A stretch of 64,000 bases of DNA from contig NC_087065.1 of the NCBI RefSeq assembly GCF_963678635.1, forward strand, positions 52,457,858 through 52,521,857, in the 5' to 3' direction. Below, piece by piece: positions 51,451-62,769 of the stretch. The DNA is from Symsagittifera roscoffensis (lineage: Eukaryota > Xenacoelomorpha > Acoela > Convolutidae). Position 1 is the stretch's first letter; each line of letters begins with the position of its first letter. The notes under the pieces are model-generated. The model had not been told where the DNA came from, did not search any database, and worked only from the letters and a program-made list of their open reading frames with translations. The position numbers were made by a program, and so were the translations under genes.

Positions 51451-52320
51451 AAGATAATTACCATTTAACTCTTTTCCTAATTCCCAAGACACTCGAAACG
51501 CCAGAGAAGAGATCCGGTTGTCTTCCTTCACTCTGTATGCAAATTAACTATGGGATAAACTTTGCTCTCCTTGAAACAACTGGCATGTTAAATTTTCTTG
51601 ATTTGAATTTCAAATGTAGCAGTCAAATAGCAAAATTCGGAACATTTTAAATACTTCTACTGAAACTCCTCGCAAATTTTACTCTTACAAAATTGGTGTT
51701 CCTTTTTGTTCTGAATCAATCAATATACGATATAACTTAAAATTCACTCAGTTATCGTCTTGAATGTTCTTTCCGTTCGACATCAGATAAATAAATAAAT
51801 AAGTTTATCTGTTCATCTTTCTTTCAAACAATTTCTGTAAATGTCAAAAAGCTTTAATCATCTATTCTTTTATATAATCGCCTGCTCTAAAGCGTTGTGA
51901 GCGAGAGTTATAAATACGCTAGGAAGCAAACAGAGAAATCAGTTGAAAATTTGTTATCAACAGGGTTAAACACGCAGGTGTCCGAAGCTCAGAAAATTGA
52001 GTTGAATGTTACGTAGCAAAAAAGAGACAGTCATAAAGGAGACTAAGTCTTGAGCCAAGCATAATTTAGATAAAAAACAAACGTGGGAAATATTTTCTCG
52101 ATTCTGATACTTTGTCTATATTATGACTGACTACTTTTTGACCAGATTCCCGATTCGGATTAGCGACATCAAAGAATAAACATCGTTAAAATTCATACCT
52201 CTTTTCTTCGGTTGTTGGTGAAGCTGCGACCAGGTACATTTTTAAACCTTAATTTTCAACCATTATTTTTGAATCTATAATCTTTTTTCAAAAATTGTAG
52301 CTCAAGTTGACGTTGGTGCT
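51451..52320 (+). repeat. left copy of an ~870-bp direct duplication
   Basis: Matches 53391-54243 from AAGATAATTACC to TTGGTGCT with scattered changes and small indels. Contains TATAAATA at 51909-51916 and an initiator-like ATCAGTT whose A (51941) lies 32 bases downstream, a good core-promoter arrangement. The ends are not TG...CA and no target duplication is visible, so it is not clearly an LTR. Confidence 0.8.
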
Positions 52321-52930
52321 ATGTACATACTTTTCAGTTTCAATTCAAAATCACCACTAGAATTCAAAACCCAGACAATACGACCGAACGACCAATGAAG
52401 GTTTAAAATTTTTGATGATAATTGGTTTTAAACAAGAACTTCACATATATATGTTTTAAAATGTTTCAATACGTTTCGTTGTATAACACAGAAGCGACAA
52501 AAAATTAGTTAATAACAGTGTTCGAATCTAATGTTTCTAATTTTTTCATGGTTGCAAAAATCAGCTTCAAATCGATATAGTGGGAGCCGAAATTGAAAAG
52601 CAACAACTTTTTCCCCCTAAAGGTCTGAGACAACTAAAAAAAAACACGGCAATCTGTTTTGGGTGGGGGCAGTTTCGATACCTCGTTGTCTTTGAACAGT
52701 TCTCACCTAAGATCAATACGAGGTCAAACTGTGCACTAGACAGGCGCACAATTTGGTGTCCGGGTGTTCCTGGATTCCAGAGACAAGTCTTTAAACAGGT
52801 TTCAAAATGTAAGTGGGTTCCACTAAAAAAATTTCAGTGAATTCTGCGCACAAATATCTGTAACGTAAACTTTGTCGGCACCTTTGTTTAGTTGCGGATT
52901 CCACAACAAGTAAATATAACTAGTTGTTCT
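52321..52930. other. spacer between the direct duplicates
   Basis: No supported gene. 52711-52798 on the minus strand matches 30650-30733, a dispersed repeat. Confidence 0.45.
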
Positions 52931-53065
52931 GGATTCCGCAATTGTAAGTGAATTCCGCAAAATGTAAGTGGAATCCGCAAATGTAAGTGGAATCCGCAAA
53001 ATTTGCAAGTGGAATCCGCAAATGTAAGCAGCTTCCGCAAATTCCAAGTGGATTCCGCACTTTTG
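52930..53065. repeat. minisatellite of ~20-bp GTAAGTGGAATCCGCAA units
   Basis: About seven imperfect units of AATGTAAGTGGAATCCGCAA in tandem. Related single words appear nearby (52817) and near the window end (about 63805), so the unit is probably from a wider family. Confidence 0.75.
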
Positions 53066-53284
53066 TGTATTACTGAACTTGCGTATGAACAATTAAAAGC
53101 TAAAAGTGGAATTATTATCTAAGGCAACGCGCAATTTGAAAGCAAGGACTTATCTTTTTGTCAGCGGAATCCACAAACGAATCTTAAATCTTTGGTTAAC
53201 TAGCTAGGTGCGGATGCCAAACCTTAATCGATCATCTGATGATCGGATAATTTTTTTGGGATAGAAAAAATACAATCATCGAAA

Positions 53285-53380
53285 GCCATTTAGGGTTTAA
53301 AATGGTTCGAAATGGGTTTGAAATGGTAGTTCATGGTTTGAAAAGGCAGTTCCGGTTTAAAATGGCAGTTCAGTCTCTCA
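53285..53380. repeat. short tandem GGTTTAAAATGG(C/T)AGTTC words
   Basis: Five degenerate units of ~18-22 bp directly before the right duplicate. Confidence 0.5.
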
Positions 53381-53390
53381 TCACTATTTG

Positions 53391-54243
53391 AAGATAATTA
53401 CCATTTAACTCTTTTCCTAATTCCCAAGACACTCGAAACGCCAGAGAAGAGATCCGGTTGTCTTCCTTCACTCTGTATGTAAATTAACAATGTGATAAGT
53501 TTGCTCTCCTTGAAACAACTGGCATGTTAAATTTTCTTCAATTGATATTCAAATATAGCAGTCAAATAGCAATTTTCTGGACATTTTAAATACCTCGACT
53601 GAAACTCCTCGCAAATTTTACTCCTTACAAAATTGGTGTTCTTTCTGAATCAATCAATATACGATACACTCAGTTATCGTCTTGAATGTTCTTTCCGTTC
53701 GACATCAGATAAATAAATAAATAAGTTTATCTGTTCATTTTTCTTTCAAAAAATTTCTGTAAATGTCAAAAAGCTTTGATCATCTATTTTTCTTATATAA
53801 TCGCCTGCTCTAAAGCGTTGTGAGCGAGAGTTTTAAATACGCTAGGAAGCAAACAGAGAAATCAGTTGAAAATTTGTTATCAACAGGGTTAAACACGCAG
53901 GTGTCCGAAGCTCAGAAAATTGAGTTGAATGTTACGTAGCAAAAAAGAGACAGTCATAAAGGAGACTAAGTCTTGAGCCAAGCATAATTTAGATAAAAAA
54001 CAAACGTGGTAAATATTTTCTCGATTCTGATACTTTGTCTATATTATGACTGACTACTTTTTGACCAGATTCCCGATTCGGATTAGCGACATCAAAGAAT
54101 AAACATCGTTAAAATTCATACCTTTTTTCTTCGATTGTTGGTGAAGCTGCGAGGAAGTATATTTTTAAACTTTAATTTTCAGCCATGATTTTTGAATCTA
54201 TGATCTTTTTTCAAAAATTGTAGCTCAAATTGATGTTGGTGCT
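53391..54243 (+). repeat. right copy of the ~870-bp direct duplication
   Basis: Second copy; the TATA motif is changed to TTTAAATA (about 53831), while the initiator-like site is retained. Confidence 0.8.
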
Positions 54244-54475
54244 TTCAGTTGGTTGAGAAATCATCATCTTTCATCAGTTTAGAAACAAGACGGCTCGATT
54301 GTGTTTTTGAAAGCTGAACTGAAACATCCTCTGAAAACTGGGATAAGAAATCCACTTTTTATTAAAACTGAAGCTAAAAACTTTTACAAGCGGTAAAATT
54401 ACACTAAGGAAAATAATATATCGTTTTCAAAAATTGTTCACCAATTTGATCAATTTGATCGAAAGAAAAAAATGC

Positions 54476-54522
54476 TCAGACGTTCATCAGACGTTCATCA
54501 GACGTTCATCAGACGTTCATCC
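54476..54522. repeat. 11-bp CAGACGTTCAT repeat, four units
   Basis: Four perfect tandem units followed by a partial. Short and recent. Confidence 0.85.
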
Positions 54523-55743
54523 GTAATTTGATCAAAAGATGGTCGGAAAAAATTTTTTCATTGTTTTAAATATTGTTGAGCAATTTGATCAATTTTTTTG
54601 GTTCTATTTTATTCTGTCTGCTTGGCTGCTTCGGCTGTTTCTGAATCTTTTTCCTCAAAATCTCCACCTCCGACAAAGTGTCTCTGTTTTTTCGATGAAT
54701 CATTGTACTCTTCTGCATACTGATGGACTTGTTGAGTGTAATTTTTTTTCCAAAATTTTGTACTTACATCGTTTGACGTGTTTGAGTTCTGATGTTTCAG
54801 CGTATTGAAAAAAAAAGCTTTCACAGAGTCAAGCGAAGTATCCTTAACCGGAAAAACGAAGGGTTTAATACTTCAGGACTGCAGATTCGAAAAAAAATCA
54901 ATTACTACGTCAGTTGAAGAGTGCAAAGAACAACAGCACCAAATGGTCCTATCAGACACTCTTTTATCCAATCTCCCAGGCATTACCTCGTTTTTTGATG
55001 AAAAATTTTGCGGTTGTAATGATTTTAAGCAGTTCTGGACACGGGATGCCCGCCTTGCAAGGCAGTTGTAAGTTCGCAGACGCAGTCGACGTTGCGCAGA
55101 AATGGAGTTTGGTACTTTTGCCATTTAAGTTGAGTCAATTTTGAATTGACGGAACAAATTAGTAAACTTGATACTGACATCATGAAACGTGAACTTCAGT
55201 GTTGAATGTAAGTGCAAGCTCTTTCATCGAAAACTGATAACCGTAGCGAGTTTTGTTAGAAAAATCGACCCAATTTTTTCAAATGGACAGAGCCATGCAG
55301 ATATGGCTTGAACGATGGCTGAAAGACGGCTCTTCCAAAAGGTACAAAAATGGAAATTATTTTGCAAAACGCTGTGTCGATGTAAATTTTATCAAAATTG
55401 TGAACAGCAGCTTCTTGTTAATTGTCGATTATGGTTTATTTGCTTCGTATGACCAACTTTCCATCTGAAATTACCAGTAAAAAGGACAGATTTCTCTTTG
55501 GAAGTTAGTAAGAACATTACTGAATCTGGTCAGTGACCTGCAGGAATTAGAGTGACAGTTACGGTATGGGTATCGTCCCCTTGAAACATTCAACATTATC
55601 TCTTTATCTGAATCCAGTAGTGTTATATATGGAGTTAAATCAGCATAAAGCGGCAATGCATTCAACAAATTGGCCGAAAAAATCACGACAATAAATTTTA
55701 AAGTTATAATGTTTTAACCTTTCGAAGAGCTATAACTGCCATA
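54523..55743. other. no clear gene
   Basis: Overlapping short frames occur on both strands near 54600-55140 (for example a plus frame 54805-55071 with Cys and charged residues), but none carries a recognised motif and both strands look equally open. Confidence 0.25.
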
Positions 55744-56229
55744 ATGTGATCTGCATGGCAGTGCGAAAAAATTAACTATAGATTTAAGGCTCTAACTGTT
55801 TCTAACCCAAGAATTTTTGACATAGTTTGACGAAGAAAAAAGAGTATGAACAGTTAGTTGAAAAAGCGAGGACTGAAAATACAATTCTATACTTTTTGAG
55901 AAAGGAGAAGACCACCACAATTTGATCCTCGTGAGTATCTATACTAACTGTACAATTTAAATGAGCTGTACAATCAAAACTATACCATTTAAATGATATG
56001 GAATCAATTGCTAAGCAGCAATGAAATTTTTTCAGAGCAGAAAGCACCGCAGAAAGCAAAATGACTATAAAGCAGTTTTGGCACAAAAGATACTCAACTA
56101 ATACTGCAGTTTGATGATAGACTACGTTTATCTGAAAATGACTTTTCGGAAAGTGACTCTGATTGTGATTCTGCTAAGAAGCGAGATACTGTCCCAAAAT
56201 ATTGTGGGTAGAGAAGGACGAGCACTGAC

Positions 56230-56500
56230 CGATGCCATTTTATTACCAAAAAATATAAAATTTCCAAGGAACTAGTCATAAAAATTTTCGCTATGTTTTG
56301 AGATTTGAGATTTTGAACCTTTAAGACTCTGTCGATTATTCAGCAGCAATGGTGAGGGTAGAGAGGGAGCGATAAATGACAGCATTTGCACTACAAAATC
56401 AGTTTTTTAACAAACTAGTCATAAAATGTTTCAGGAATATAATTTGAGATTTGAGATTTTGAACATTTAGGACTCTGTCAAATATGAAGCGGCAATGAAA
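56230..56500. repeat. two degenerate ~145-bp tandem units
   Basis: Shared words AACTAGTCATAAAA, GAGATTTGAGATTTTGAAC and GACTCTGTC recur in order at about 56269-56330 and 56412-56478. A weaker relative may lie before 56230. Confidence 0.55.
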
Positions 56501-56814
56501 AACTCAGTCAGCTATGAGTGTGGACTGGAAATGCTGACTGGAGACTGCATTTACACTAAAAAACTGTTTTTTACTAAACTAACCATCAAATAATTTTGTA
56601 ATGTAATTTGATTTTTTTGGTTCTGTAGGCTGAGGGTTCGACATCATGTTGGAACGACCCAGCGGTTCTTCGGCCACGACCAAGGCCTCGGGCCTGGCCT
56701 GGCACATTCTCGGCAAACGACGGCGCCGAACTCAATGGCGCTGCTCTCGCACGACCGCGCCCGTGCCCGATCGCCCAATTGTCAGGCATGCTGTCGTCAG
56801 AGTGGATATGGCCG

Positions 56815-56992
56815 TCATCGCCATATGATCGCCATACTGTCCAATGCTGCAGTTTCCTCCTCGTCACTGCTGGAAAAGTCAGAAAAATCCAAAATGTTTC
56901 TTAAATCCACCGGCTTTTCATCTGAGCCCCGGAATGGCAACACTGTCTTCACGTCAAACTCTAGTCCGGGACAAATGGTAACTTTTTGTCCG
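56815..56992 (-). CDS. possible host exon, acidic segment
   Basis: On the minus strand, after an acceptor-like TGATACAG|C, a frame of 58 codons reads GQKVTICPG ... then FSDFSSSDEEE and ends at TGA 56815. The acidic Ser cluster and good residue mix suggest real coding within a locally GC-rich stretch (56640-57000). Start, donor and partner exons are not settled. Confidence 0.35.
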
Positions 56993-57290
56993 CTGTATCA
57001 TTTTCATAGAAACTAAACAAAGGTAAAACACGATTGATATGCAAAAACGGGGTTGAATGTTCTTTTATTGTTATATTGGGAAGGTTCAACTTAGTGGTCA
57101 AAGGTGGAAAGGATGAGTTGTTCACATGGCCGCAGTCTTAGTTAGTTTAACAATAAACAAGGTCAAAAGCAATAGTTACGGTTAAAAGAACCAACTGAAT
57201 GGCTCCAAATCCTGCCGACAGAAGGAGCTTTTTAGCTGCCACTCATCCGCCACTCTTTGCCAGCAGGCCAGGCAGCAGATCGGGCACATT

Positions 57291-57512
57291 TCATGAGACT
57301 CGGCGCATACAAATTTGGTCAGAATCGAAGATGATCCCATAGTGTTTTACATCCTTCCGCTCGTGTTGGAAAACTCTGGTAGCTATCAGCAGGTGTCCAT
57401 GATGGATGAAATTGACACCCAAAGCCACTGACTCTGAGTGCGTTTCAACCATGTTTTCTTGCAAGCTGGCACAACGAGGGCCTGGCGATTCGTCAGAACA
57501 ACTTTGCGACAC
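57291..57512 (-). CDS. possible host exon
   Basis: Minus frame of 73 codons, with an internal ATG at about 57450, reading ESVALGVNFIHHGHLLIA and ending TGA 57291. An AG acceptor (CTGCAG|GG) precedes it. Protein-like, no family recognised. Confidence 0.35.
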   Translation of the reverse strand: MSQSCSDESPGPRCASLQENMVETHSESVALGVNFIHHGHLLIATRVFQHERKDVKHYGIIFDSDQICMRRVS

Positions 57513-57749
57513 CCTGCAGCATCTTAGCGAGGGTCATCCCCGGGAAAAAAAATAAATCTGACTGGTTTCATTTGACAAGATCAACCGCAGGCACGCACTG
57601 TATTAGACATGAGGCAGGCATAATCTAACAAAACACAAGAAAATAATGACCGAAAAATAATTATCGCGATTTTGAGCTAATTTTAGGTTCAGATGCTTAC
57701 TTGCGAAAGTCTCTCTCTCAGTTCGCCATTGTCGATTGGGGATAACATG

Positions 57750-57938
57750 TCAATTCGGTATATTGGGAAGTGGTGCCATCCTAATTGGCGCAGCTGGCGC
57801 ACTGATGGGCAACTGACCGGTGACTTCCGAGGTATGTTCATTCTTAGTACTTGTCATTTCTGGAGCAGTATCTGTAGCACCAACAGTGCCTGGGGCTGTA
57901 CCCCTGGAGATTTTGTCGTCATTTAGTGATTTAGAGGG
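57750..57938 (-). CDS. possible host exon, Thr/Pro/Ala-rich
   Basis: After a strong acceptor (T-rich then TTTTAG|CCC) a minus frame of 62 codons reads SKSLNDDKISRGTAPG ... PISAPAAPIRMAPL and stops at TGA 57750. Linker-like composition. Confidence 0.35.
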   Translation of the reverse strand, partial: PSKSLNDDKISRGTAPGTVGATDTAPEMTSTKNEHTSEVTGQLPISAPAAPIRMAPLPNIPN

Positions 57939-58093
57939 CTAAAACCGTTCTGTTGATTTAATTGCAGACTTGTGAGTGGACAATTATTTTAAGAAAATCA
58001 TACAAAATAAATACGGCGTTTTGTTTTGTTTTACAATAGAAATGGTGAATACGGGTTCTTCATCCTCCGGCTTCTTTTTGCACACATTCGTCG

Positions 58094-58309
58094 TCATTTA
58101 TTCCTGCTTGTACCAGGTCGCCACATCCGGCTCGTTTGGTTACTGCTTGCACCAGGAGGCCGTCGCATCATGCTCAACTTTGCACGACTCATGTTTGTTT
58201 CCTGATCGTCTTGCTCGTTGTCTTGGTCTTTGTCGTCTTTCTGCTGGTTCTCAACGCATTTTTTATGATATTCCGTCTCTTTGGCTGCATCATCGTCGTT
58301 GTCGGGATA
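58094..58309 (-). CDS. possible host exon, highly charged
   Basis: After an acceptor with branch-like CAACTAAACAG|TAT, the minus frame reads YPDNDDDAAKETEYHKK followed by a Lys/Asp/Gln-rich helix-like stretch, 71 residues to TGA 58094. Confidence 0.4.
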   Translation of the reverse strand, partial: YPDNDDDAAKETEYHKKCVENQQKDDKDQDNEQDDQETNMSRAKLSMMRRPPGASSNQTSRMWRPGTSRNK

Positions 58310-58517
58310 CTGTTTAGTTGCGCGAACGTGGGCTGAATTACCTGGCTAAAACAGTTTGAATACGAAATCAAAAAACATCATATATCAATAGGATTGTATC
58401 TTACTTAAAGAACACACATCTTCATTAACTCTGATCATCGCCGATTTTATCCTCGCATATCAAATTTGCTCTGTTCGGCTTCGCTCTGAATGATGATTGG
58501 CACCCCTCATAAGAGTC

Positions 58518-58768
58518 CTACACAAAGTCATATATTTTCGTAGTGGGAGAGAGCAGCTTTCGATTGAGATCAGATCTTCGATTGGCTCTTATCCCCTTCG
58601 AGCATTCAGCCGACATCACATGCTCTGCAGTTCTGTAGCAGTCGCTGATGTCTTCCGTGCAACAGAACAGGCAAATCATTTTCTTCAGTTTCGCCTCCCT
58701 CTTCTCGCATGGCTTTTCTGCAAAATGGCGGATCATGTTACTTTTTTGCGAAAATTCAATGTCGCTTT
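58518..58768 (-). CDS. possible host exon with Cys/His cluster
   Basis: A textbook acceptor (TTTTCATTTCAG) opens a minus frame containing SNMIRHFAEKPCEKR and ICLFCCTEDISDC; the Cys/His spacing might be part of a zinc-binding site. Ends at TAG 58518. Best single splice signal of the cluster. Confidence 0.4.
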
Positions 58769-58921
58769 CTGAAATGAAAATAAAACCAAAACCAATCAAG
58801 CATTAAAAAAAGAAGGGTGATTAGATGGGCTCTTTTTCCTTCCCCCTACCAGCGGAACGTTACTGGTTAATTTTTTTTCACATTATCGATTTCTTTACAA
58901 ATATTAGTATGCGGATTATAA

Positions 58922-59330
58922 TTAGGCTATGAGATCGTTGGCCCTCGTTACAAAAGCCCTCTTTACAACGCAAAATTGATTCATATGCGAGATGGATGAA
59001 ACGAAAAAAAAACCAATAAATGTTAGTGGAGATCGCAAGTTCTTAAGCACTGTCATATTGGAATCCAGGATCAAATCTTGGAGCTTTGCCACATCAAATT
59101 TGTCAATATACACTTCAGGTACCTCAATTAAGAAATGCGAACCACAATTGTGAAAAGAATTGTGACATGCAAACCTTAACTTTTATTATGGTTTCGGTTT
59201 TCTTAGAATTATTTTTCAGGCTGCAATATTTTTGATGCACGGTTATTTCGTAGAGTTAAAAACAGCTTGCATTGCCGAAGATTTGATCCACGAACCCCTG
59301 GTTTTGTAACCATATTCTTTACATCTAGGC
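58922..59330 (-). pseudogene. coding-like fragments in changing frames
   Basis: Minus strand. One open piece reads VYIDKFDVAKLQDLILDSN (about 59050-59116); an upstream piece reads LRQCKLFLTLRNNRASKIL (about 59225-59300) in another frame. Either short exons or a decayed gene; together with 56815-58768 they point to a minus-strand gene region. Confidence 0.35.
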
Positions 59331-59649
59331 CAACGGACCCCGTAAAAGATCAAGATAAATTGAAATCACAGCACAAATGAAATGGGTCGTTTTTTGTAAA
59401 GAAATTAAGGGTTTGGAAAACCATTTTATTAACCTTGAAAACATTCTATTACTCTTTATTACCCATTTCATGGAAAAATGATAATTGAAGAAAAATGATT
59501 AAAGATAAGGATAAACGTACTTTTGCACGCAAAGCCAGTTATATCGAATTGATCGGTAATTATGATAAAGAAATCGAATCGAAAACAAAATCAAATCAGA
59601 TCTGAAAATAATTTTGAAACTAATTTGAAATAAAATCAAAAAGTATGTA

Positions 59650-60191
59650 GGATCAACCGCCGTACAATCTTTCCCCCTAAGTGACTTACCATAGAGCCTC
59701 TTTCAGACTTTTTGTGTTACTATCTATTTCTATAGAACGTACATAAAGGATTTCATTTAATTTCTTATCTAAAAATTGAATAAAGTTTATTCTGAAACTG
59801 TTTTTGAATCTTTTTAACTATCTCTACCTTTTTATAGCACCTTATAAAGAATAATGTCTAAATAAAAAAAATTGAACGATTGAGCAGATTTGAATTTTGA
59901 AGGCGGAGCAATAAGCAGAATAGTCCAAGTTCAGAATGTGTCCAAGTGCAGAAAAACCGAAAAATGTATTTCTTATACTTAATTTACCGATTCGCTATTA
60001 AAAATTAAAACTTTTCTGTTTTTCCGCTCTTTATGACCCAGTTTATCCTTAGATCATTCTGCATATGGAATGGCCGCCACGAGTTTTGTACTTTGTCAAC
60101 CAATCCCCTTTTTGCAATAGGGGGATAAATAGTTAACACGAACTCCTGTTTTTACCCCCCAAATCGATTGGGGGGATTGTACGGTTGATCC
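59650..60191. mobile_element. TA-flanked MITE with GGATCAACCG ends
   Basis: Left end GGATCAACCGCCGTACAATC and right end, reversed, GGATCAACCGTACAATCC, with TA on each outer side (59648-59649, 60192-60193). C- and G-runs lie just inside both ends (TTTCCCCC, CCCCCC). 542 bp, no coding frame. Confidence 0.75.
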
Positions 60192-60199
60192 TAATTTGT

Positions 60200-60560
60200 A
60201 TTGTCTACTGCCAGTATTTAGGATTTTGAAGAACTGCAATAAGCTATCGATTGTAAGTATTTGGGATTTTGCAGAACTGCAGCAAACTTTTGTCAGTATT
60301 CAAGATTTCGCAAAACTAGAACAAATTATTTCGGTTTTTGCGTTGGGCATTAGACTAAATGGCCCTATTTCACATTCCTGTCAGTATTTGAGATTTTTAA
60401 AAACTAGAGAAGGAATTTTTTGATCATTTGAGATGGGCAATAGACTATAAACGGCGCCATTACACTCCTGTCTTTATTTGAGATATTGCAAAGCTGAACG
60501 GACTATTTCGGTAGTTGGGATGGGCTAATAGGCTAAACGGCGCCATTAAACATCTAGTTC
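60200..60560. repeat. degenerate minisatellite with CAGTATTTGAGATTTTGCA words
   Basis: Units recur at about 60206, 60249, 60290, 60380 and 60470, with a longer-period word GGGCAATAGACTAAACGGC between them at about 60350, 60435 and 60525. Confidence 0.6.
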
Positions 60561-60649
60561 ACAAGTGATCATATGATTTGTGATTTGTTTACTGGTTAAA
60601 ATTGTCATTCTTTTAGAGGGGGAAACAAATTTACCCCTAACTCACAGAA

Positions 60650-60783
60650 TGGAACGTCTAACAGAAAAAAAAAACCTGCGTCGTTTCATGTTTTCCAGTT
60701 TCCGCCGCCCCACCCTCTATTCAATCAAAAAAGTAGTTGAAATGGGTTTTTCAAAAATTATTGATCTCCTCCGATTGAAATAA
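60650..60783 (+). CDS. short ORF, basic, unknown
   Basis: ATG at 60650 opens 44 codons (MERLTEKKNLRRFMF...). Basic and helix-prone, but too short to support by itself. 60784-61140 shows nothing else. Confidence 0.15.
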
Positions 60784-61144
60784 TTAATTCTTTGAGGTGC
60801 GTATGATAATCACGGATTATGAAATCTAACACTTGGAATCAATTAATCAGCAATGTAAAGAAAACTCAAGAAACAAATAATGACTCGTTTAGTTGAAGGC
60901 TTAAATAATATTCGAAACAATTAATGACTCTAGTTGGCTATGGAGTCTATCCGCTGGCTATGAAGCTTAACCCAAGTTTGGCCAATGTAGGTTAAGTCTT
61001 AAAACTCACACCATATGTCATACACAATTAATTTTCCATTTGCCCAAAATGGTAATTAGGGATGTGGATAACCTAAATGACATAACCTACCTTCATTCGT
61101 CTCTTCAAATCTTTCGAAGTCAAATTTTTCAGTTTTCAACAAAC

Positions 61145-61335
61145 AATTCCGACAATCAAACCGACACGAATCGACACAAACCGATACACGAATCGACATA
61201 GGATTCGACGTATAAACCGACAAACAAACCGACACGATTCGACACAAACCGACATACGGTTTGACAGACAAATTAACCGACATACGAGTCGACGTACAAA
61301 CCGACGTGTGAGAATCGACATACAAACAGACAACC
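61145..61335. repeat. CGACA-rich short tandem repeat
   Basis: Repeated AACCGACA and AATCGACA words at a ~10-17 bp rhythm over ~190 bp. Confidence 0.7.
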
Positions 61336-61437
61336 AGACGACTCGTCCGATACTACAAACGACTCTTTAAGGACCGAAATAATTATGGCGCAGCAATCGT
61401 GGAGTCGCCATTAGAGAGCATCAGATAATGAGCAAAA

Positions 61438-62013
61438 ATGTGTAGACGCCAAAATCTGTTGCAAAATATTAAAACATGCATCACCAAAATCACAACCGTT
61501 AACTCTTCTAGCACACTGAGAACCAACGAGAAGTTCAGCAACCGCATCCGTATACAGACACCATCATATTCCGTTTTTGAAGCAAGTGATTCCTGGCATG
61601 ACTACTGTGATTCCTTGCATGAAGACTACTCGGCAGAGAGCACTGCGACACTACAACAGTGGCGCATTTCAAAAAGATCCAGAAGATTTTCGCGCCAAGA
61701 TCTGTTTTATTTTCGATGCCATAGAATTAGTCTCCAAGGACTAATGGAAGTAGCTGAAAAGGACACCCAGAGAATAAACAGGGTAAACGGGGTCGCAAAA
61801 AATGAAGATTGACTTTTTGCACCCGTTTTATGATTGCCAGCTATTTTTAAGAAACGGGGATCTTCTGAAGATTCAAAGTACGATTTGGCTAAGGCGGCAA
61901 AACTGGAAATGCTGACGATATTATCAACAAAGATGGATCTCGGCATGAAACTACAGGCTCAAAATCTTTCGTTCCTTCTCCTAGACACGTTTGTCGTGCA
62001 ACCGCCAAAATAA
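61438..62013 (+). CDS. possible host gene pieces with a 58-bp intron
   Basis: An ATG frame (61438-61812) overlaps a better-looking frame with FRAKICFIFDAIELVSKD ending near 61745. Further on, donor CAGG|GTAAAC (about 61782) and acceptor TTGCCAG (about 61840) would bracket a 58-bp intron, after which a frame with LAKAAKLEMLTILSTKMDL runs to TAA at about 62013. Phases do not join cleanly, so this is either several small exons or a decayed gene. Confidence 0.3.
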
Positions 62014-62526
62014 TGGCTCATCACTTTACGAAATTCTGTGAGCCCGAGAAAACTTTTATGTCTTGATTTAGAAGTGTTCTAGTTTCTTGCGTCAAATCAG
62101 TTGCGTTTCTTTCACTAAAAACCACGGAGCTTCAAGGATTACGAATGGATATCTAGGGAGACAGAAATAATGGCTCGCGTTCAGGCTCCTCGAGGTCGAT
62201 TTTAGTGTACAGTCGACTCTGAGCATTTTCTGTTTAGCAGTTCAGTCAATTTTGTTTTAGATACTTTATATTTATTTAAAATATAAAATATCTCTCAGGA
62301 TTACTGGTCTCGGCATCGCTTGTATGCTATATGCTTACTGTATATGGTTAACTTATTTGCGCTATAATTAAATTGGTCCCTTGTTTTCACTCAGTACCTA
62401 TGTTCCAATCATATTTGTCGATGTCGCAATATAATTCTGCGTACGGACAAAAAACAGTGCGGAATTTAAGAGCAAGTTTTTTACCATTCTAAACTAACTC
62501 CACAACCATGATTTTAAACGCTGAGA

Positions 62527-62769
62527 GCTGAAACTTATGAAAGTACCCCATTGATTGTTTTCTCAGCATTTGGAATGATCTTATCTGTAGAGCCAGGTAT
62601 GATGATCGAAACTCAACAAAAAAAATTCAAATTTGATCAAATTCAAATCGGATTTGTCCATGCCTGTTTTATTAGTGCTACAATCCTGTTTTCAATCTTC
62701 TCTTCAATAATTGTTTTTGAAATCTTGTTTTTTTTTATTTTCCGGATATGTTTTTTTCTCCTAACGTAA
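62527..62769 (+). CDS. possible exon of a multi-pass membrane protein
   Basis: Open plus frame with two hydrophobic spans, PLIVFSAFGMILSV and a second around GFVHACFISATILFSIF, split by a charged loop (QQKKFKFDQIQ). The pattern fits a piece of a transporter-like protein, but no family signature is certain. Confidence 0.35.
   Translation, partial: AETYESTPLIVFSAFGMILSVEPGMMIETQQKKFKFDQIQIGFVHACFISATILFSIFSSIIVFEILFFFIFRICFFLLT

Noticed and set aside
51451..54243. Calling the 870-bp duplicates a solo non-autonomous LTR retrotransposon
   Set aside because: No TG...CA ends, primer site, polypurine tract or target duplication found.
61136..61333. Arg/Val/Cys-rich minus frames over 61.1-61.3 kb
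   Set aside because: They are translations of the CGACA short tandem repeat.
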